A stretch of DNA of 64,000 nt, taken from positions 1-64,000 of the forward strand of contig JBQMRR010000084.1 of the NCBI GenBank assembly GCA_052174495.1, read 5' to 3'. The stretch comes from Arsenophonus sp052174495 (GTDB taxonomy: Bacteria; Pseudomonadota; Gammaproteobacteria; Enterobacterales; Enterobacteriaceae). This document shows positions 21,636 through 32,405 of the stretch, piece by piece; position 1 is the first letter of the stretch, and every line of letters begins with the position of its first letter. Under the pieces are notes generated by a model. It searched no databases. It was given only the letters and a program-made list of their open reading frames with translations, and was not told the DNA's origin. A program made the translations under genes and the position numbers.

Positions 21636-22904
21636 TAGAAACAGACTATTATAAATATTTATGATAAAGTAAATAGCAATAATGTTTATACAAATGGTTC
21701 TTTCTCCTATTCAGGAGAACAAACTTAACTTTTTGATTTTCGAAAAGAGTCTTAAAATGTTTGGTTTAATAGAACTAAAGTGAATAAATACGTCTTTACT
21801 ATCACTTCTGGAATGATAAAAATAAAATATTTTAATTCTTTTAACTACTTAACTCTATCTTTAACTTTAGATATCAAAATTACCTTTATATAAATAAAGG
21901 ATACAGTTTATATATTGTATAATACAGAAAAATTTTTCTTACTGATCTACTACTAAGATCATAAAATTAATTTAAAATTTAAATATAGATTAATGATTTG
22001 AAGAAATCAAAAAACTAATAATATGGTTTATTAATAATTATTAATATAGTTTTATTTAATTTTAACTATTTCTATTATTTTTAAGCTAAAACTAGCTTTT
22101 CTATTAATTCTTATCCTGTATCTAAGCTAGAAATTTACTATTATGGTTAATTATTATGGTTAATAACACGATCATAACATAGAATAATAAGCGCATAAGT
22201 TGCTGTTTTTATAATTCTAATATTTTTCATAAGGAATTTTATTAAGTTACTGCTAAACTCTTTTTTGAAATAGAGTAAATAAAGAGGATTCAATTTGACA
22301 GAAAAATTGTTTTTTTACTAGTAAAAGACTTCTTTTATTTTATATACTATTTGATATAAGCATTATTACTTTATTTTCATCTGTTTTTAATAAAATTAAC
22401 ACCAATGGATTCTATTATTATCAGTGCCAACAATGCATAAGAGGTTTTAGAAAACATATTGGAGTAGAAAATAATAATAGTTTATATATAACAACTTTTT
22501 TAAAATAGTTCATCATTTTAATGATTCATTTTAAGGAAAATGAATTATCATTCCTATTGAAATATTTGTTAATATATAATATAAATAGTTATTTTTATTT
22601 ATTATTAAATAATTAAATTAGATATAATTTCTATTATAAATTAGATGACACTATTAATATAGTTAAATAAATTAAGATATAGTAGATATGATAATTGATC
22701 AATCATAATTCTGATTATTACTAGATTGAATTAAAAAGTAATAATAAATTTATGTTTTACAATATGCAATATTGTGTAGATTGCAATCTAGCCTGTCTAG
22801 TATTAAAATATAAAAAACTTATTTTATTGATGTCATAGATTTAATCTATAATAATGAAATATTACGTTTTATTATCAGATTGGGTTATAAACAAGTACTA
22901 TTGT
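21636..22904. other. AT-rich intergenic DNA, no gene recognised
   Basis: About 1.27 kb, the most AT-rich stretch of the window, with no frame of note on either strand and no block I can assign. It may be the fully eroded remains of genes that once followed lipA. Confidence 0.45.
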
Positions 22905-24220
22905 TATAGCAGGTAAACAACTTTAGTTAGGCTGCTAAGGCTCCCTACTTGATGCTTTATAAATCTATTCTCTATCCTTAAATTGGATGTTTTTAACACC
23001 AGAGTCAAAAGCTAAATATACTTAGTCTAGTTTCAGTTTTCTGAAAAGACAGAAAACTGGTTAAATACTAAATAGTTTTTTCTCGAATTACTGTGATTCG
23101 AGCATTAGTTTCATAACCTCACACTATTAAGTAAAAGTCGATATTCAAATTATATTTATTATTGTTATTGACGACCAGTGCGCTGACAGGAAGTTATAAA
23201 ATATCAGCTATTATTCTTAATCTTTATCCAATTCCTTTATCGTTGCAGGAGATATTCGCTGAAGCTCATTACCAATAAAACATCAAGAAATTTATTAACA
23301 ACATTATAGCTCTCTGATATCCAAATCTCCAAAAAGCTCACCTTTAACTTTTGGTGGATTCCTTTATAGTGGAGGAATGCCAGAGTATTAGCTATTTTGA
23401 ATACTCAACAGCGTTGATCCTGCATATTCGAGAATACTTTGCTATTGCATTCTAAAAATTAATGTCACCTGTTCTTTATGGAAAGATTGAAGATGCGGTC
23501 AAACCATGCGCTCATCAGCTATTGAAAAGTTATCTCCAGTTTCTTCTAACTTTTAATAAACTTCTTCGAACGCAGCTCGAAGCTTATGGCTATACCCAGT
23601 ATTGTTAATAATGAAGCATCAGGCAAAAGGCAACCAACTTACCTGATAGAACAAGCATATGCCTTCAGCCAAGAAGGAACGTAGTGGTATTTTAAATCAC
23701 GGAAGCAGCAGATCTATACTTTTTTCTCGAGAAGCGTTATTATGGCTTTGTAAAAATCATCGATAAAGATAATTTATAGGTATATAGTCGTGGTAGAAAC
23801 TCTTTAATGTTTTTTATACGTTTGAGATAAACTGAATCAAGGAGATTTAAAAGTATATTCCGTTACCGATGCAAGCCCCCCATTAAACCTTTATGAATTT
23901 TAATATGAATATTGCCAATAGCCGTCGTCTTATTTGCCTCGCTGAGCAAATAATCGTTTATGATCGACGGTATGGGCTTCGCCCATCAATAAAGCGGTAT
24001 TGAGTATGCTCTTGTAGTATGTATTTCGAGTTTAACCTTAATAGGTGGCACTTATCAGCTTATTGGCATCATTATGAATAAATTTATATAAAGGGTCAGA
24101 GGTATAATCTGATTTTGCAGATACTTATAGTAAATTTTTCATATATATCATCTCAATATTATTGGATGATATATAAAATTAATAAGCTGGATATATCAGT
24201 TTTTCCGAAAATCCATATAC
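22905..24220 (-). mobile_element. IS256-family element, near full length, dead
   Basis: Starts near 22905 with the shared right end (CTTTAGTTAGGCTGCTAAGG). Minus-strand blocks run through the transposase: N-terminal RNG region near 23870-23990, LLLP*FKIPLRSFLAEGIC near 23640-23710 (family W.LRDL....YVYFWADGIY), AAFEEVY*KLEETGD, and *YFITSCQRTG near 23190 (family LAFYDFPAEHW). All are broken by stops. It lies head to head with the remnant at 24270. Confidence 0.68.
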
Positions 24221-24269
24221 AAAAATAAGTATAGCTCCTGTTTTATCTTAATAGTATAAAACATCAAAG

Positions 24270-25050
24270 ATATTGCTACCATACCTGTATACCCATGAGT
24301 TATCTTTATGGATGATTTTCATGAAACTATTGTGTCGTTTTTTGGAAAAAAGTACAGATCATTGGTGCTTGCGTGATTTAAGCGATATGCGTTACGTTTA
24401 TTTCTGGGCCGGTATTATATAACCTTTTCCCTATTAGGAAGAAGCTGATCGCCTTGTCTACTGCTGATTATCGGCATCAGTATCTATGGACGTAAGGGGA
24501 GCTCATTGCAGTCGAAAATGATTATCGAAAGTTGAAGCGAGTTTTGATTAAACTTCTCAATACTATGAGAGAGCATTGCTTAATCATATTTTCGGGATTA
24601 CTACTGAGAACTGTTCTTATTTTTTTGAATATAATGGAAAAGATGTTCCAGATACGAAATATCAATGCTGTTTGATATACAAAATGGCTCATATGCTTTT
24701 TTATTCTTCAAAGACATTCAATACTGAAAGTTAAAGTTTAGCTGCGAAGAAATGTCTTTCTAGTAGAAAGATGTAATTCTGATAACAAAATCTTTGATAT
24801 TTTCTTGGCAAGGTTTGCAGCGTATCTTAAAGAGATGAAGAAGCTGAAGAAAGAACAAAAAGAACGGTTGATATTCTATGATTTTCCGTTAGTGCACTGA
24901 CGTCAATAAGATAATCAATCAGATTAAATAAGTTCTTATATTTTAGTTTTATAACTTGCTGCTACATCTCCTCCTTTCATGAGCAGGAGAAATGGAGAGT
25001 GTAGTACTATCTGAAGCTAGGAACCTGGTGCTAATTTTAATAATCTTGCT
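24270..25050 (+). mobile_element. IS256-family element, 5' truncated
   Basis: Plus-strand DHWCLRDLSDMRYVYFWAG (24358-24412) is an almost intact piece of the family's DDE region. GELIAVENDYRK follows near 24500, and KLKKEQKERLIFYDFPLVH* near 24840-24900 is the C-terminal YDFPAEHW block. Many frameshifts lie between. The N-terminal third is missing. Its right side abuts the cysE remnant. Confidence 0.75.
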
Positions 25051-25059
25051 AATTTTTTC

Positions 25060-25715
25060 TATTATCAAAAAATTTTGATCTTGCCTTGATCATTACATCC
25101 TTATTAATTTTAAAGGCAGGAGATTCTTCCCGCCAGTTTTACTGGTTCTACAAAGGGTGATTAATTATAATATCGAAACATTATTTTTAATTACAGTTTT
25201 TTCGTCTATAACGAAATCTGTTGCGTGATCAAGCAACACCTAAGGAATATTGTTCCAGAATATATATCAACATCAAAATAGATAAATATCTAACTTTGCA
25301 AATAAGTTGGTAATTCTTGCAATCTACTTTTATAGTTAATTACTGATATAATAATTTTGTAGAGTATAAAAAACTTTTAAATATAATAAAAGAATTTAAT
25401 ATTTATCATCTGTTAGATTATGTTGCACAATGGCTTTAAGATCATGAGTAACATAAGCGATAATTTATTTATGTTTATAGGCAATTTTGGTAAATAGAAA
25501 TTACTAAGATAGTGGGAGGAATATTTAACTTATCTACTAAAATATATTTAAGTAAATTACTAAGATTATTATAGTTAAGAAGTGTATCGTATCAAAAACT
25601 AGTTAATATTAGTTCAATAATTAGGTAAGATTTAGTCTTCTTGCTTTTATTATGATTTAAATTTCTTCGAATTACTATCATGACGTCATGACGTTCACAT
25701 TCTATTAATTTTAAG
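25060..25715 (-). pseudogene. cysE: cysE (serine acetyltransferase) remnant
   Basis: Lies directly downstream of gpsA on the same strand, its place in enterobacteria. Minus-strand blocks: LVDKLNIPPTILVISI (family LANKLSSPIMPAIAI), DLKAIVQHNLTDDKY*ILLLYLKVFYTLQ (D.QAV..RDPAVDKY.TPLLYLKGFHALQ), FDVDIYSG (FQVDIHPA) and LDHATDFVIDEKTVIKNNVSIL (LDHATGIVVGETAVIENDVSIL). Several stops and frameshifts show it is dead. It made O-acetylserine, the carbon skeleton for cysteine. Confidence 0.85.
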
Positions 25716-25733
25716 TAATTAAAAGTAGGTGTA

Positions 25734-26741
25734 TTATTTAATTTCATCTTTAGTTTTCCGACTAAGTAATGTATCTGCCGCTTCGAGTACATTTTTATTA
25801 CCATATAGAACTTGATAAATTTGCTCAGTAATTGGCATTTCTACATCAACACGTTGTGCTAATGTACGAACTTCTTTAGTATTTAAGTAACCTTCAATAA
25901 CCTGACCAATCTGTTTTTTTGCTTCTTCAATCTGCATGCCTTGAGCGACCAGTAGACCAAATCGGCGATTACGCGATTGATTATCAGTGCATGTCAAAAC
26001 TAAATCTCCTAAACCAGCCATTCCCATAAATGTAGATGGTTTTGCACCCATAGCAATGCCTAACCGGCTAATTTCAGCTAATCCTCTGGTGATCAACGCT
26101 GTCCGAGCATTAGCACCAAATCCCATACCATCGGACATGCCTGCACCAATTGCGATTACGTTCTTAACTGCTCCACCTAACTGAACACCGATCATATCTG
26201 GATTTTTATAAACTCGAAAGCTCTTACCGTAATGGAAAAGTTGCTGCAGCTCTTCACTAAATTCTGCATTAGTAGCAGCTACTACAATAGCAGTTGGTAA
26301 GCCGGAAGCCAGTTCTTTAGCAAAAGTTGGACCAGAAAGAACAGCAAGTGGAATTTTATCTCCAAGCGTTTCGTTAGCAACATCTTGTAAGAGACGTCCA
26401 GTACCGTGTTCTAGTCCTTTTGTTGCCCAAATAATGCGTGAGTGTTGCGTTAAGTAGGGTTGGATGTTTTTTAAAACTTCATTAAATGCATGGCTTGGTA
26501 CGACAATCAATATATTACGACTTGCAGTTATTGCCGTCTTCAAGCAAGCTTCAGGTAATAAATTTTCTGGAAATGGAATGTTAGGTAAAAATGCTTGGTT
26601 GCACCGGTCTTGTTGTAATTTTTTAATATGCTGAGGACTATGTCCCCAAAGCAAAACGCGATGACCGTTACGGGCAAGTATAATAGTTAATGAGGTACCA
26701 TAAGAACCAGCACCGATAACTGTCATTGAAACAGTTTTCAT
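25734..26741 (-). CDS. gpsA: Glycerol-3-phosphate dehydrogenase [NAD(P)+]
   Basis: GpsA reduces dihydroxyacetone phosphate to sn-glycerol-3-phosphate, the backbone for phospholipids. The 335 residues match E. coli GpsA (339) over the full length. The Rossmann dinucleotide motif is VIGAGSYGTSL at the start; the catalytic Lys lies in GGAVKNVIAIGAGMSDG; substrate blocks GFGANARTALITRG and MGMAGLGDLVLTCT are complete. The gap to secB is eight bases, and the AGGA ribosome site of gpsA overlaps the TAG stop of secB, so the two are probably translationally coupled. It is the last living gene of yibN-(grxC)-secB-gpsA-cysE; cysE downstream is dead. Confidence 0.97.
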   Translation of the reverse strand: MKTVSMTVIGAGSYGTSLTIILARNGHRVLLWGHSPQHIKKLQQDRCNQAFLPNIPFPENLLPEACLKTAITASRNILIVVPSHAFNEVLKNIQPYLTQHSRIIWATKGLEHGTGRLLQDVANETLGDKIPLAVLSGPTFAKELASGLPTAIVVAATNAEFSEELQQLFHYGKSFRVYKNPDMIGVQLGGAVKNVIAIGAGMSDGMGFGANARTALITRGLAEISRLGIAMGAKPSTFMGMAGLGDLVLTCTDNQSRNRRFGLLVAQGMQIEEAKKQIGQVIEGYLNTKEVRTLAQRVDVEMPITEQIYQVLYGNKNVLEAADTLLSRKTKDEIK

Positions 26742-26749
26742 TAAAATTC

Positions 26750-27217
26750 CTAATGAGTTTCCGAATTTTCAGTTTTAGCAGTATGCTGTTGTTTTAGGTA
26801 GTTCATAAACAATGCATCAAAATTAACAGGTGCTAAATTTAGTTGAGGAAAAGTTCCACGATTAACTAAATTAGTAATACATTCACGCGAATATGGAAAT
26901 AAAATATTTGGGCAGTAAACACCTAAACAATGAGCCATTTGGTTTTTTTTAATACCATCGATAAAGAAAATGCCTGATTGTTGCACTTCACACAGGAAAG
27001 CGATTTCATTAACGATGCTAGCGGTAACAGTAACGCGTAAGATAACTTCATAAACATGCTCAGCTAATTTACTAGACGATGTATCTAAATCTAATTGGAC
27101 TTTTGGTTGCCACTCTTGCTGAAAAATATTAGGGGCATTTGGTATTTCAAATGAAATATCTTTAGTATAAATTCGTTGAATTTGGAATACCAGCTCTTCA
27201 TGACTTTTTTCTGACAT
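26750..27217 (-). CDS. secB: SecB export chaperone
   Basis: SecB is a tetrameric cytosolic chaperone that holds outer-membrane and periplasmic precursors unfolded and hands them to SecA. The length of 155 residues equals E. coli SecB. Recognisable blocks are FQIQRIYTKDISFEIPNAP at the N-terminus, FLCEVQQSGIF and HCLGVYCPNILFPYSRECI, and the NLAPVNFDALF end that includes the SecA-contact region. An AAGG site lies about 11 bases before ATG. In enterobacteria grxC lies between yibN and secB; here only 72 bases separate them and no grxC trace is visible. Confidence 0.97.
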   Translation of the reverse strand: MSEKSHEELVFQIQRIYTKDISFEIPNAPNIFQQEWQPKVQLDLDTSSSKLAEHVYEVILRVTVTASIVNEIAFLCEVQQSGIFFIDGIKKNQMAHCLGVYCPNILFPYSRECITNLVNRGTFPQLNLAPVNFDALFMNYLKQQHTAKTENSETH

Positions 27218-27289
27218 AATATTAATTACCTTTTAAATGTCCTTATGACATCGAATTATATAAATATAATTTCTGTTATATCTGATCAA

Positions 27290-27727
27290 TTACTTTTTGC
27301 CGCGGACTAGAGGTAAATTTTTGCTAGACCAGCCATTAATTCCTTCTTTTAGGATAAAAACACGTTTAAAATCATATTGCAGCAGTTGTTCAGCAGGTTT
27401 AAATGCTTTCATGCCATTTTCTGAAACAATAATAATTGGTTTTTTCTTATTTTTTTCGAATTCAATAATATTATTGCCTTTAATTTTTGATAAAGGCAGG
27501 TTGATTGAATCAATAATGTGTCCTTTACAAAAATCGTCATGAGAACGTAAATCGATAGTAATCGCTTCTTCTTTATTAATCAATTGTATGGCTTGAGTAG
27601 GGGTGATACTTTTTATTTTGGAGAACAAGCTATTAAAGATTAAGATAATTATAGCAATAAACAAAGCTATCCAAGTCAGACTAAGTATTGGATGTCGGCT
27701 AATAAATTGCATGATTTCATGAATCAT
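27290..27727 (-). CDS. yibN: YibN, membrane-anchored rhodanese-like protein
   Basis: A 145-residue protein with one N-terminal membrane helix (about residues 14-34, LSLTWIALFIAIIILIF) and a rhodanese fold in the cytoplasm. It is collinear with E. coli YibN: MQFISRHPILSLTWIALF, VDLR-type TIDLRSHDDF, KGHIIDSINLP and FILKEGINGWSSKNLPLVRGK. The active-site loop region reads IIIVSENGMKAF and has no Cys; the only Cys is in DDFCKGH, outside the loop, so sulfur transfer is doubtful. It is the first gene of yibN-secB-gpsA. In enterobacteria gpmI-envC-yibQ run divergently; here gpmI is replaced by an IS1595 remnant. Confidence 0.92.
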   Translation of the reverse strand: MIHEIMQFISRHPILSLTWIALFIAIIILIFNSLFSKIKSITPTQAIQLINKEEAITIDLRSHDDFCKGHIIDSINLPLSKIKGNNIIEFEKNKKKPIIIVSENGMKAFKPAEQLLQYDFKRVFILKEGINGWSSKNLPLVRGKK

Positions 27728-27948
27728 GTGGAATAATTACTCCCGTAGTTAGTATATAGATAGATTTAAGTTGCAAAATATATATTGTTGCTGTATAATT
27801 ACAGTTATTTTTCAAAAAATTGAGCAAATTTTTTTGCGAATTAAGGTTTATACCAATGATATTTATCAGCATTATCAGTTAATTGATACTACTTTAAAAA
27901 TAGCTAAATAAAAGCAGTATTAAATAATATTATATGGTTATTTTAGGT

Positions 27949-28987
27949 TATGTTGAGAAAGGTTGTTGCTTTATTCACAGAGAAATTTCTAATCACATCT
28001 TTATTTTAGCTGTCGTGATTTTAAATAATCTTCTCTATACCAGATAATTCGCAAATAAAAATAACATTATGATATGTGTAATCTATTCAGTCATCCCTTT
28101 AATCGTCTCATATAACTCTTCACATTTTAAATATGGAATTCCTTACTAATAAATCTCTGGTTACTTAATCTTATTAAGCGATGATGCCCTAATATTTCAT
28201 GCTCGCTAGCAAAGCTTTGTATCATTTACATTCCAAATCTCTACGGACAAAGAGATGACTCTTTATTTATGATAAACTCAAGAAAAGGGATAATTAAACA
28301 CTCTACATTAAACTCTTTAAGAATCTCATCGTTCATATGACCTTTTTTTGATCTCTGGCAATTAAGACCGAGATTTGTTCTTTCCTTTTATTTGCTTATC
28401 TTTCATATTTTTTGCTTTTCCTATGTTAGAAACAACACTTTCTTTAAAAGGATTAAGAGAAATGTTTTGTCGACTTTAACAAAATAGCACTTAGTACATT
28501 TAAGTTACTTATCGCTGCTAAAGCAAGGAAAAACGATGCTCATCTAAACGCTGTTTTTAAACTAATACCTGTTTGTTTTGTTAACTTCTCGTAAAGTTAA
28601 CTTATTCAAGATACATAATGATTAAATGATTTATGCTTGTAATCTAGTCTCCCTAGAGGGCTTCTAATTAGATTGTTATATGTTTTCTTACAATCGTGGA
28701 TTTTACGATGATATTGCTATAACCCTAATGAGCTGGTTCCCAGCAAAACATATTCATTGTGACAATGTGAGCATTATGAAATGGAATAGTTACTTCCATG
28801 CATGAATCAACATTACCTGCTCGATTATTATCGAGTCAATTAGTGAATGAGGCACAGATTTATGTTGTTAGGAAGTAAAGAAAGAGTTTTTTTGAACTAT
28901 ATTACTGTTTTCTTTTCATGGCAACTTTTAATAGCAAAAATTCTTTTTATAAGATAAGAGATTTATATCAAAAACCTTTTTAAAATA
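27949..28987 (-). mobile_element. IS1595-family element, dead, near full length
   Basis: About 1,039 bp starting TATGTTGAGAAAGGTTGTTG and ending in a worn version of the other end (AACCTTTTTAAAATA). Minus-strand blocks in order: KSTIVRKHITI (zinc-region end), TLREVNK and a decayed catalytic entry LKSTKHFSLNPFK (family VEVDETFF..SFKG), then KGKNKSRS (basic run before PVLIARD), DEILKEFNVE, SKEFHI and RLKG*LNRLH. Frameshifts separate them. It occupies the place of gpmI upstream of envC. Confidence 0.72.
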
Positions 28988-29124
28988 TCCTCATTTTATG
29001 ATTTTTTATACAAATAAAGAAATTAAGTTTCTTCAGTATTCTTCTATAAAGAAGCTGAAATGTTTACTAATTGTGGTAATTATCAATAATTTTAAATAAT
29101 ATTGTTTCAGGATGCTGAACTAAT

Positions 29125-30417
29125 ATGAATAATATTAGCCGATATGGTTTAATCCTAATCCTTTTGGCTATACTAAAGAGAATAGTGGTTAAGTTGTCAC
29201 TTTTTGTTTCGCTATTTTTTATCTGGCCATTGATTACTATTGCCAATCCTATTAGTGATAATAAAATAAAACTAAAAGATCTTTTATTAAATATTATAGA
29301 AAAAGAGAGAAGTATTAAGCAGCAGAAAGCTGAGAGAAATCATTTAATTGAGCAATTAAAAAAACAAGAAAAAAATATTGGTATTGCTGGACAAGCCTTA
29401 TATGAAATACGTGAAAAACTTTCTCAATTAGAAAAAGAGCTTACTGAATTAAATAAAAATATTAGCTGGTTACAACAGCAAAAACAGATCCATCAATTAT
29501 TACTAGCTAAACAGCTTGATGCTGTATTTCGATTAGGTAAGCAAAAAAGGATTAAATTATTATTTAAAGGTGAACAAGAACAACAAAAAGAGCGTATTTT
29601 AGCCTATTATAGTTATTTAAATGCTGCCAGAGAGAAAACGATTATTAAATTGCAGCAAACAACCAGCATACTTGCTGAACAAAAAAAACAGAAGCAACAA
29701 AAACAATTAGAAAAGAAAAAAAACTTAGCTAAACAAAATCAAAAAAAGAAAATACTAGATTCGGCACAGGATGTTAGAAAGAAAATCTTGTTATCATTGG
29801 AATCAACTTTAAAAGCCGATCAAAAAAATTTGGTAACGATGAAACGTAACGAAACACTGTTGCGTAGTAAAATTGCTGGAGCTAAAAGAGAATTAAAAGT
29901 TAGGGTGGAAAAAGAAGCGAAAGAGGCAGTGCGTATTCGAGAAAAAGAAAGGCAAGCACAGCAAAAGGGAGCTACTTATATTTCAACTGAAGATGAGTTA
30001 GCTTTGATGGCGCGTACAGGTGGTTTAGGTCATCCTGTCGGTCAGGCTTTATGGCCTGTTAACGGAGAAATCCTTCATCACTATGGTGAAAGTATTTCCG
30101 ATGAATTGCTCTGGAATGGTATGGTGATCAATGCCTCTGAAGGAACAGAGGTTAAAGCTATTTCTGCTGGCCGTGTTTTACTTGCTGATTGGCTACGAGG
30201 TTATGGTTTGGTGGTGGTTATTGATCATGGTCAGGGAGATATGAGTTTATATGGTTATAACCAGAGTGCATTGGTGAATATTGGTCAACAAGTTCGCTCA
30301 GGTCAGCCTGTTGCGTTAGTAGGTAGTAGTGGTGGACAGCAATGTTTCTCGCTTTATTTTGAGATCCGTCGTCAAGGTAAAACGGTTAATCCGCAGCTTT
30401 GGTTAAGGAGACAATAG
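29125..30417 (+). CDS. envC: EnvC, amidase activator with LytM domain
   Basis: EnvC is a periplasmic divisome factor that is recruited by FtsEX and switches on the cell-wall amidases AmiA/AmiB to split daughter cells. The product has 430 residues (E. coli 419). It shows an N-terminal membrane/signal segment (about 20-42), a long coiled coil rich in Lys/Gln/Glu (about 50-290), and a C-terminal LytM (M23) domain from about residue 310: LWPVNGEILHHYGE, GMVINASEGTEVKAI, YGLVVVIDHG, LYFEIRRQGKTVNPQ. As in E. coli the zinc-site residues are not complete, in keeping with an activator rather than an enzyme. The segment before the signal (MNNISRYG) may be an extension; the ribosome site is weak. Confidence 0.94.
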   Translation: MNNISRYGLILILLAILKRIVVKLSLFVSLFFIWPLITIANPISDNKIKLKDLLLNIIEKERSIKQQKAERNHLIEQLKKQEKNIGIAGQALYEIREKLSQLEKELTELNKNISWLQQQKQIHQLLLAKQLDAVFRLGKQKRIKLLFKGEQEQQKERILAYYSYLNAAREKTIIKLQQTTSILAEQKKQKQQKQLEKKKNLAKQNQKKKILDSAQDVRKKILLSLESTLKADQKNLVTMKRNETLLRSKIAGAKRELKVRVEKEAKEAVRIREKERQAQQKGATYISTEDELALMARTGGLGHPVGQALWPVNGEILHHYGESISDELLWNGMVINASEGTEVKAISAGRVLLADWLRGYGLVVVIDHGQGDMSLYGYNQSALVNIGQQVRSGQPVALVGSSGGQQCFSLYFEIRRQGKTVNPQLWLRRQ

Positions 30418-30419
30418 TG

Positions 30420-31125
30420 TTAAAATGGATTATTTAATAATCATGAGTCTATTATTGGTTATCATCGAACACAAGTTGTTTTTGGCAACTTAGACATTAT
30501 GATTGAATGATATTGGTTATTATAAAAATAAAACGGAAGATAATCAAGCATTAGTTTTTCCAGTGAGAATTTCTATTGCTATTTTACTTGAGTTCTCTTA
30601 AGAGAGAAAAATAGCTAAAAAATTTATTAACTAAGGATAAGAAAATTCAATTCACATGCTAATGAAGTTGATTATTCATATCAAGATCTAAAAAAATATC
30701 TTAATGCCTCAGATGAGTATCAGTGAAATATAGCAGAATATTATTTTTACAATTAAGTAAGCCATTTTATGCTAAAGATAAAAATAATCATATAGGTAGT
30801 GTAATGACAATTAATTTAATAGATGATAAACGTTATGCGAGTCTTTTCTCATTATGATCTTTATCTCTCAATAAAGTAATGATAGTAAATACTAAGATTA
30901 CTGAAGCGGCAAAAGTTTTATGTTGCTAACTTTATGTAGTAAAGTTTTTTAGATTATGCAAAAGTAAAAGCGTAAATTCGTAAACAGTTTGTCATATTAT
31001 TTTATTTGATTATAAGAAAAGAGTATTATTGTTATTGACTACCCTTATCATCATACTATTGAAGTATTACAAGAAAGATTTTTTGAATTACCTACTAATA
31101 TTAAATTAGTAGCGGTGTGTTAGTA
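30420..31125 (+). pseudogene. yibQ: yibQ (divergent polysaccharide deacetylase) remnant
   Basis: Follows envC as in enterobacteria. Plus-strand blocks: DIGYYKNKTEDNQALVFPVRISIAIL near 30505-30590 (family DDFGYRPHNENQVLAMP.AISVAVL) and IVIDYPYHHTIEVLQERFFELPTNIKLV near 31030-31115 (family IAIGHPHPATVRVLQQMVYNLPPDITLV). The middle is frameshifted beyond reading. The C-terminal end is cut near the IS481 remnant that starts at about 31140. Confidence 0.82.
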
Positions 31126-31139
31126 CACTATTTAATTGT

Positions 31140-31930
31140 TTGATTTTGGATTATTATATGGATTCTTATCGCACAGTTTGTTTATGATAAAATAGCTATT
31201 AATGAATATATTGGTGGTAAAATATCTTAATAATAAGACTCCATCGTCAGGCAATTATAATACCTAAAATCAGAGCTATTTCAGGTTAGAAATAGCGTCT
31301 ATGTCTATTTTAAGTTAATTGTTATTAGATATTGAATAACTGAACTTTATTGTTCCTAAAGAGGAACAACGAGATTATGTTGATGATTACAGCCATATTT
31401 CTAATCTTTTTCAGACAACATTATTGTCCGATAAAATAAAACGTGATCGTTTCTTGTGAAAAATGATTTTTCTTTCTCTCATTAATCTACTAGTAGTCGT
31501 ACGATAATTCTTAAACCCTGTTGTATCTAAATCTGCCCTTGATGATCTCTGTTTAATAAAAGAGAGGAGGGTGGAAATTTTTGTAAAATAAAGCAAGGCA
31601 AGCTTTTAATCTAAAGATTAAAACGTTTAAAAGATACGAGAGAAGGCGCCTGGTCATCATTTTACATCTACGTGGAAAATATCTTCCAAAAATGCTAAAT
31701 GAAACTTTTGCAATGTTATTTTCTATAAAATAATATTAAGTATAATACTCGATGAGTTTTGTCCGTCTTTACAAGACCAAGATAGTACCCAATATTGACG
31801 TTTCTTATGTGATCTTAACCGGATCACGCCAGATAGCTATATATCAGATACTTACAGATAATGGCAAAGGATAGATTATTAATAAATCTAGGGTAGCCTT
31901 ACTACTAGGCGCCAGATTTTTTAATAATTC
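31140..31930 (+). mobile_element. IS481-family element, dead
   Basis: The left end (TTTTGGATTATTATATGGATT) and the following 200 bases align with the 5' ends of the copies at 6.5, 38.5 and 52.2 kb. Near 31830-31880 RYLQIMAKDRLLIN corresponds to the family's ..IL TDNGKEFTD catalytic block. No open transposase frame. The 3' third seems lost, ending near 31930. Confidence 0.6.
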
Positions 31931-32405
31931 TATAATAGATTATATTTATTTTAATTTAACCAGGTCCAGTTTGAGGAACTTTAATATCCTTTTCAGTCCA
32001 TGGGCATCAAAAGAATGATTCGACTTTTTTCAGCATAAAATAATTAAATTATTGTAAAATAATTCATCTAAGACACCTAAAATAAAATGACTAATAATTG
32101 CCTTCATTAACAAATTCGAGCCGTTTATGTTAATCTCAATTTAATTGACGGGAAATAATATTCCGAAAACAAAGATGTAAAAAAGAAGTGTACTCCATCA
32201 TATCAAGTAAAAATTTAATTTTTTTATCTTAATATTTATTATCAGTACTGATACTGATATCAGGAGATATTAATCTCTTTTAAAAGAGATATATTTCCCT
32301 TCAATAGACGCAATTTTAAACGGTATTTTCGTTTTATGACTTAAGTTTACACTTCAAGTTGATTACGATATTAAGTAATTTACGGAAAAGATGTAGTTCA
32401 ATAAT
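31930..32405. other. Eroded DNA downstream of rng remnant
   Basis: About 475 bases with no assignable block. In enterobacteria yhdP would follow rng here; I looked for its membrane start on the minus strand and saw nothing secure. A perfect short palindrome (ATCTCTTTT/AAAAGAGAT near 32270) is probably chance. Confidence 0.35.

Noticed and set aside
31930..32405. yhdP remnant downstream of rng
   Set aside because: Expected from gene order, but no block could be matched with any confidence.
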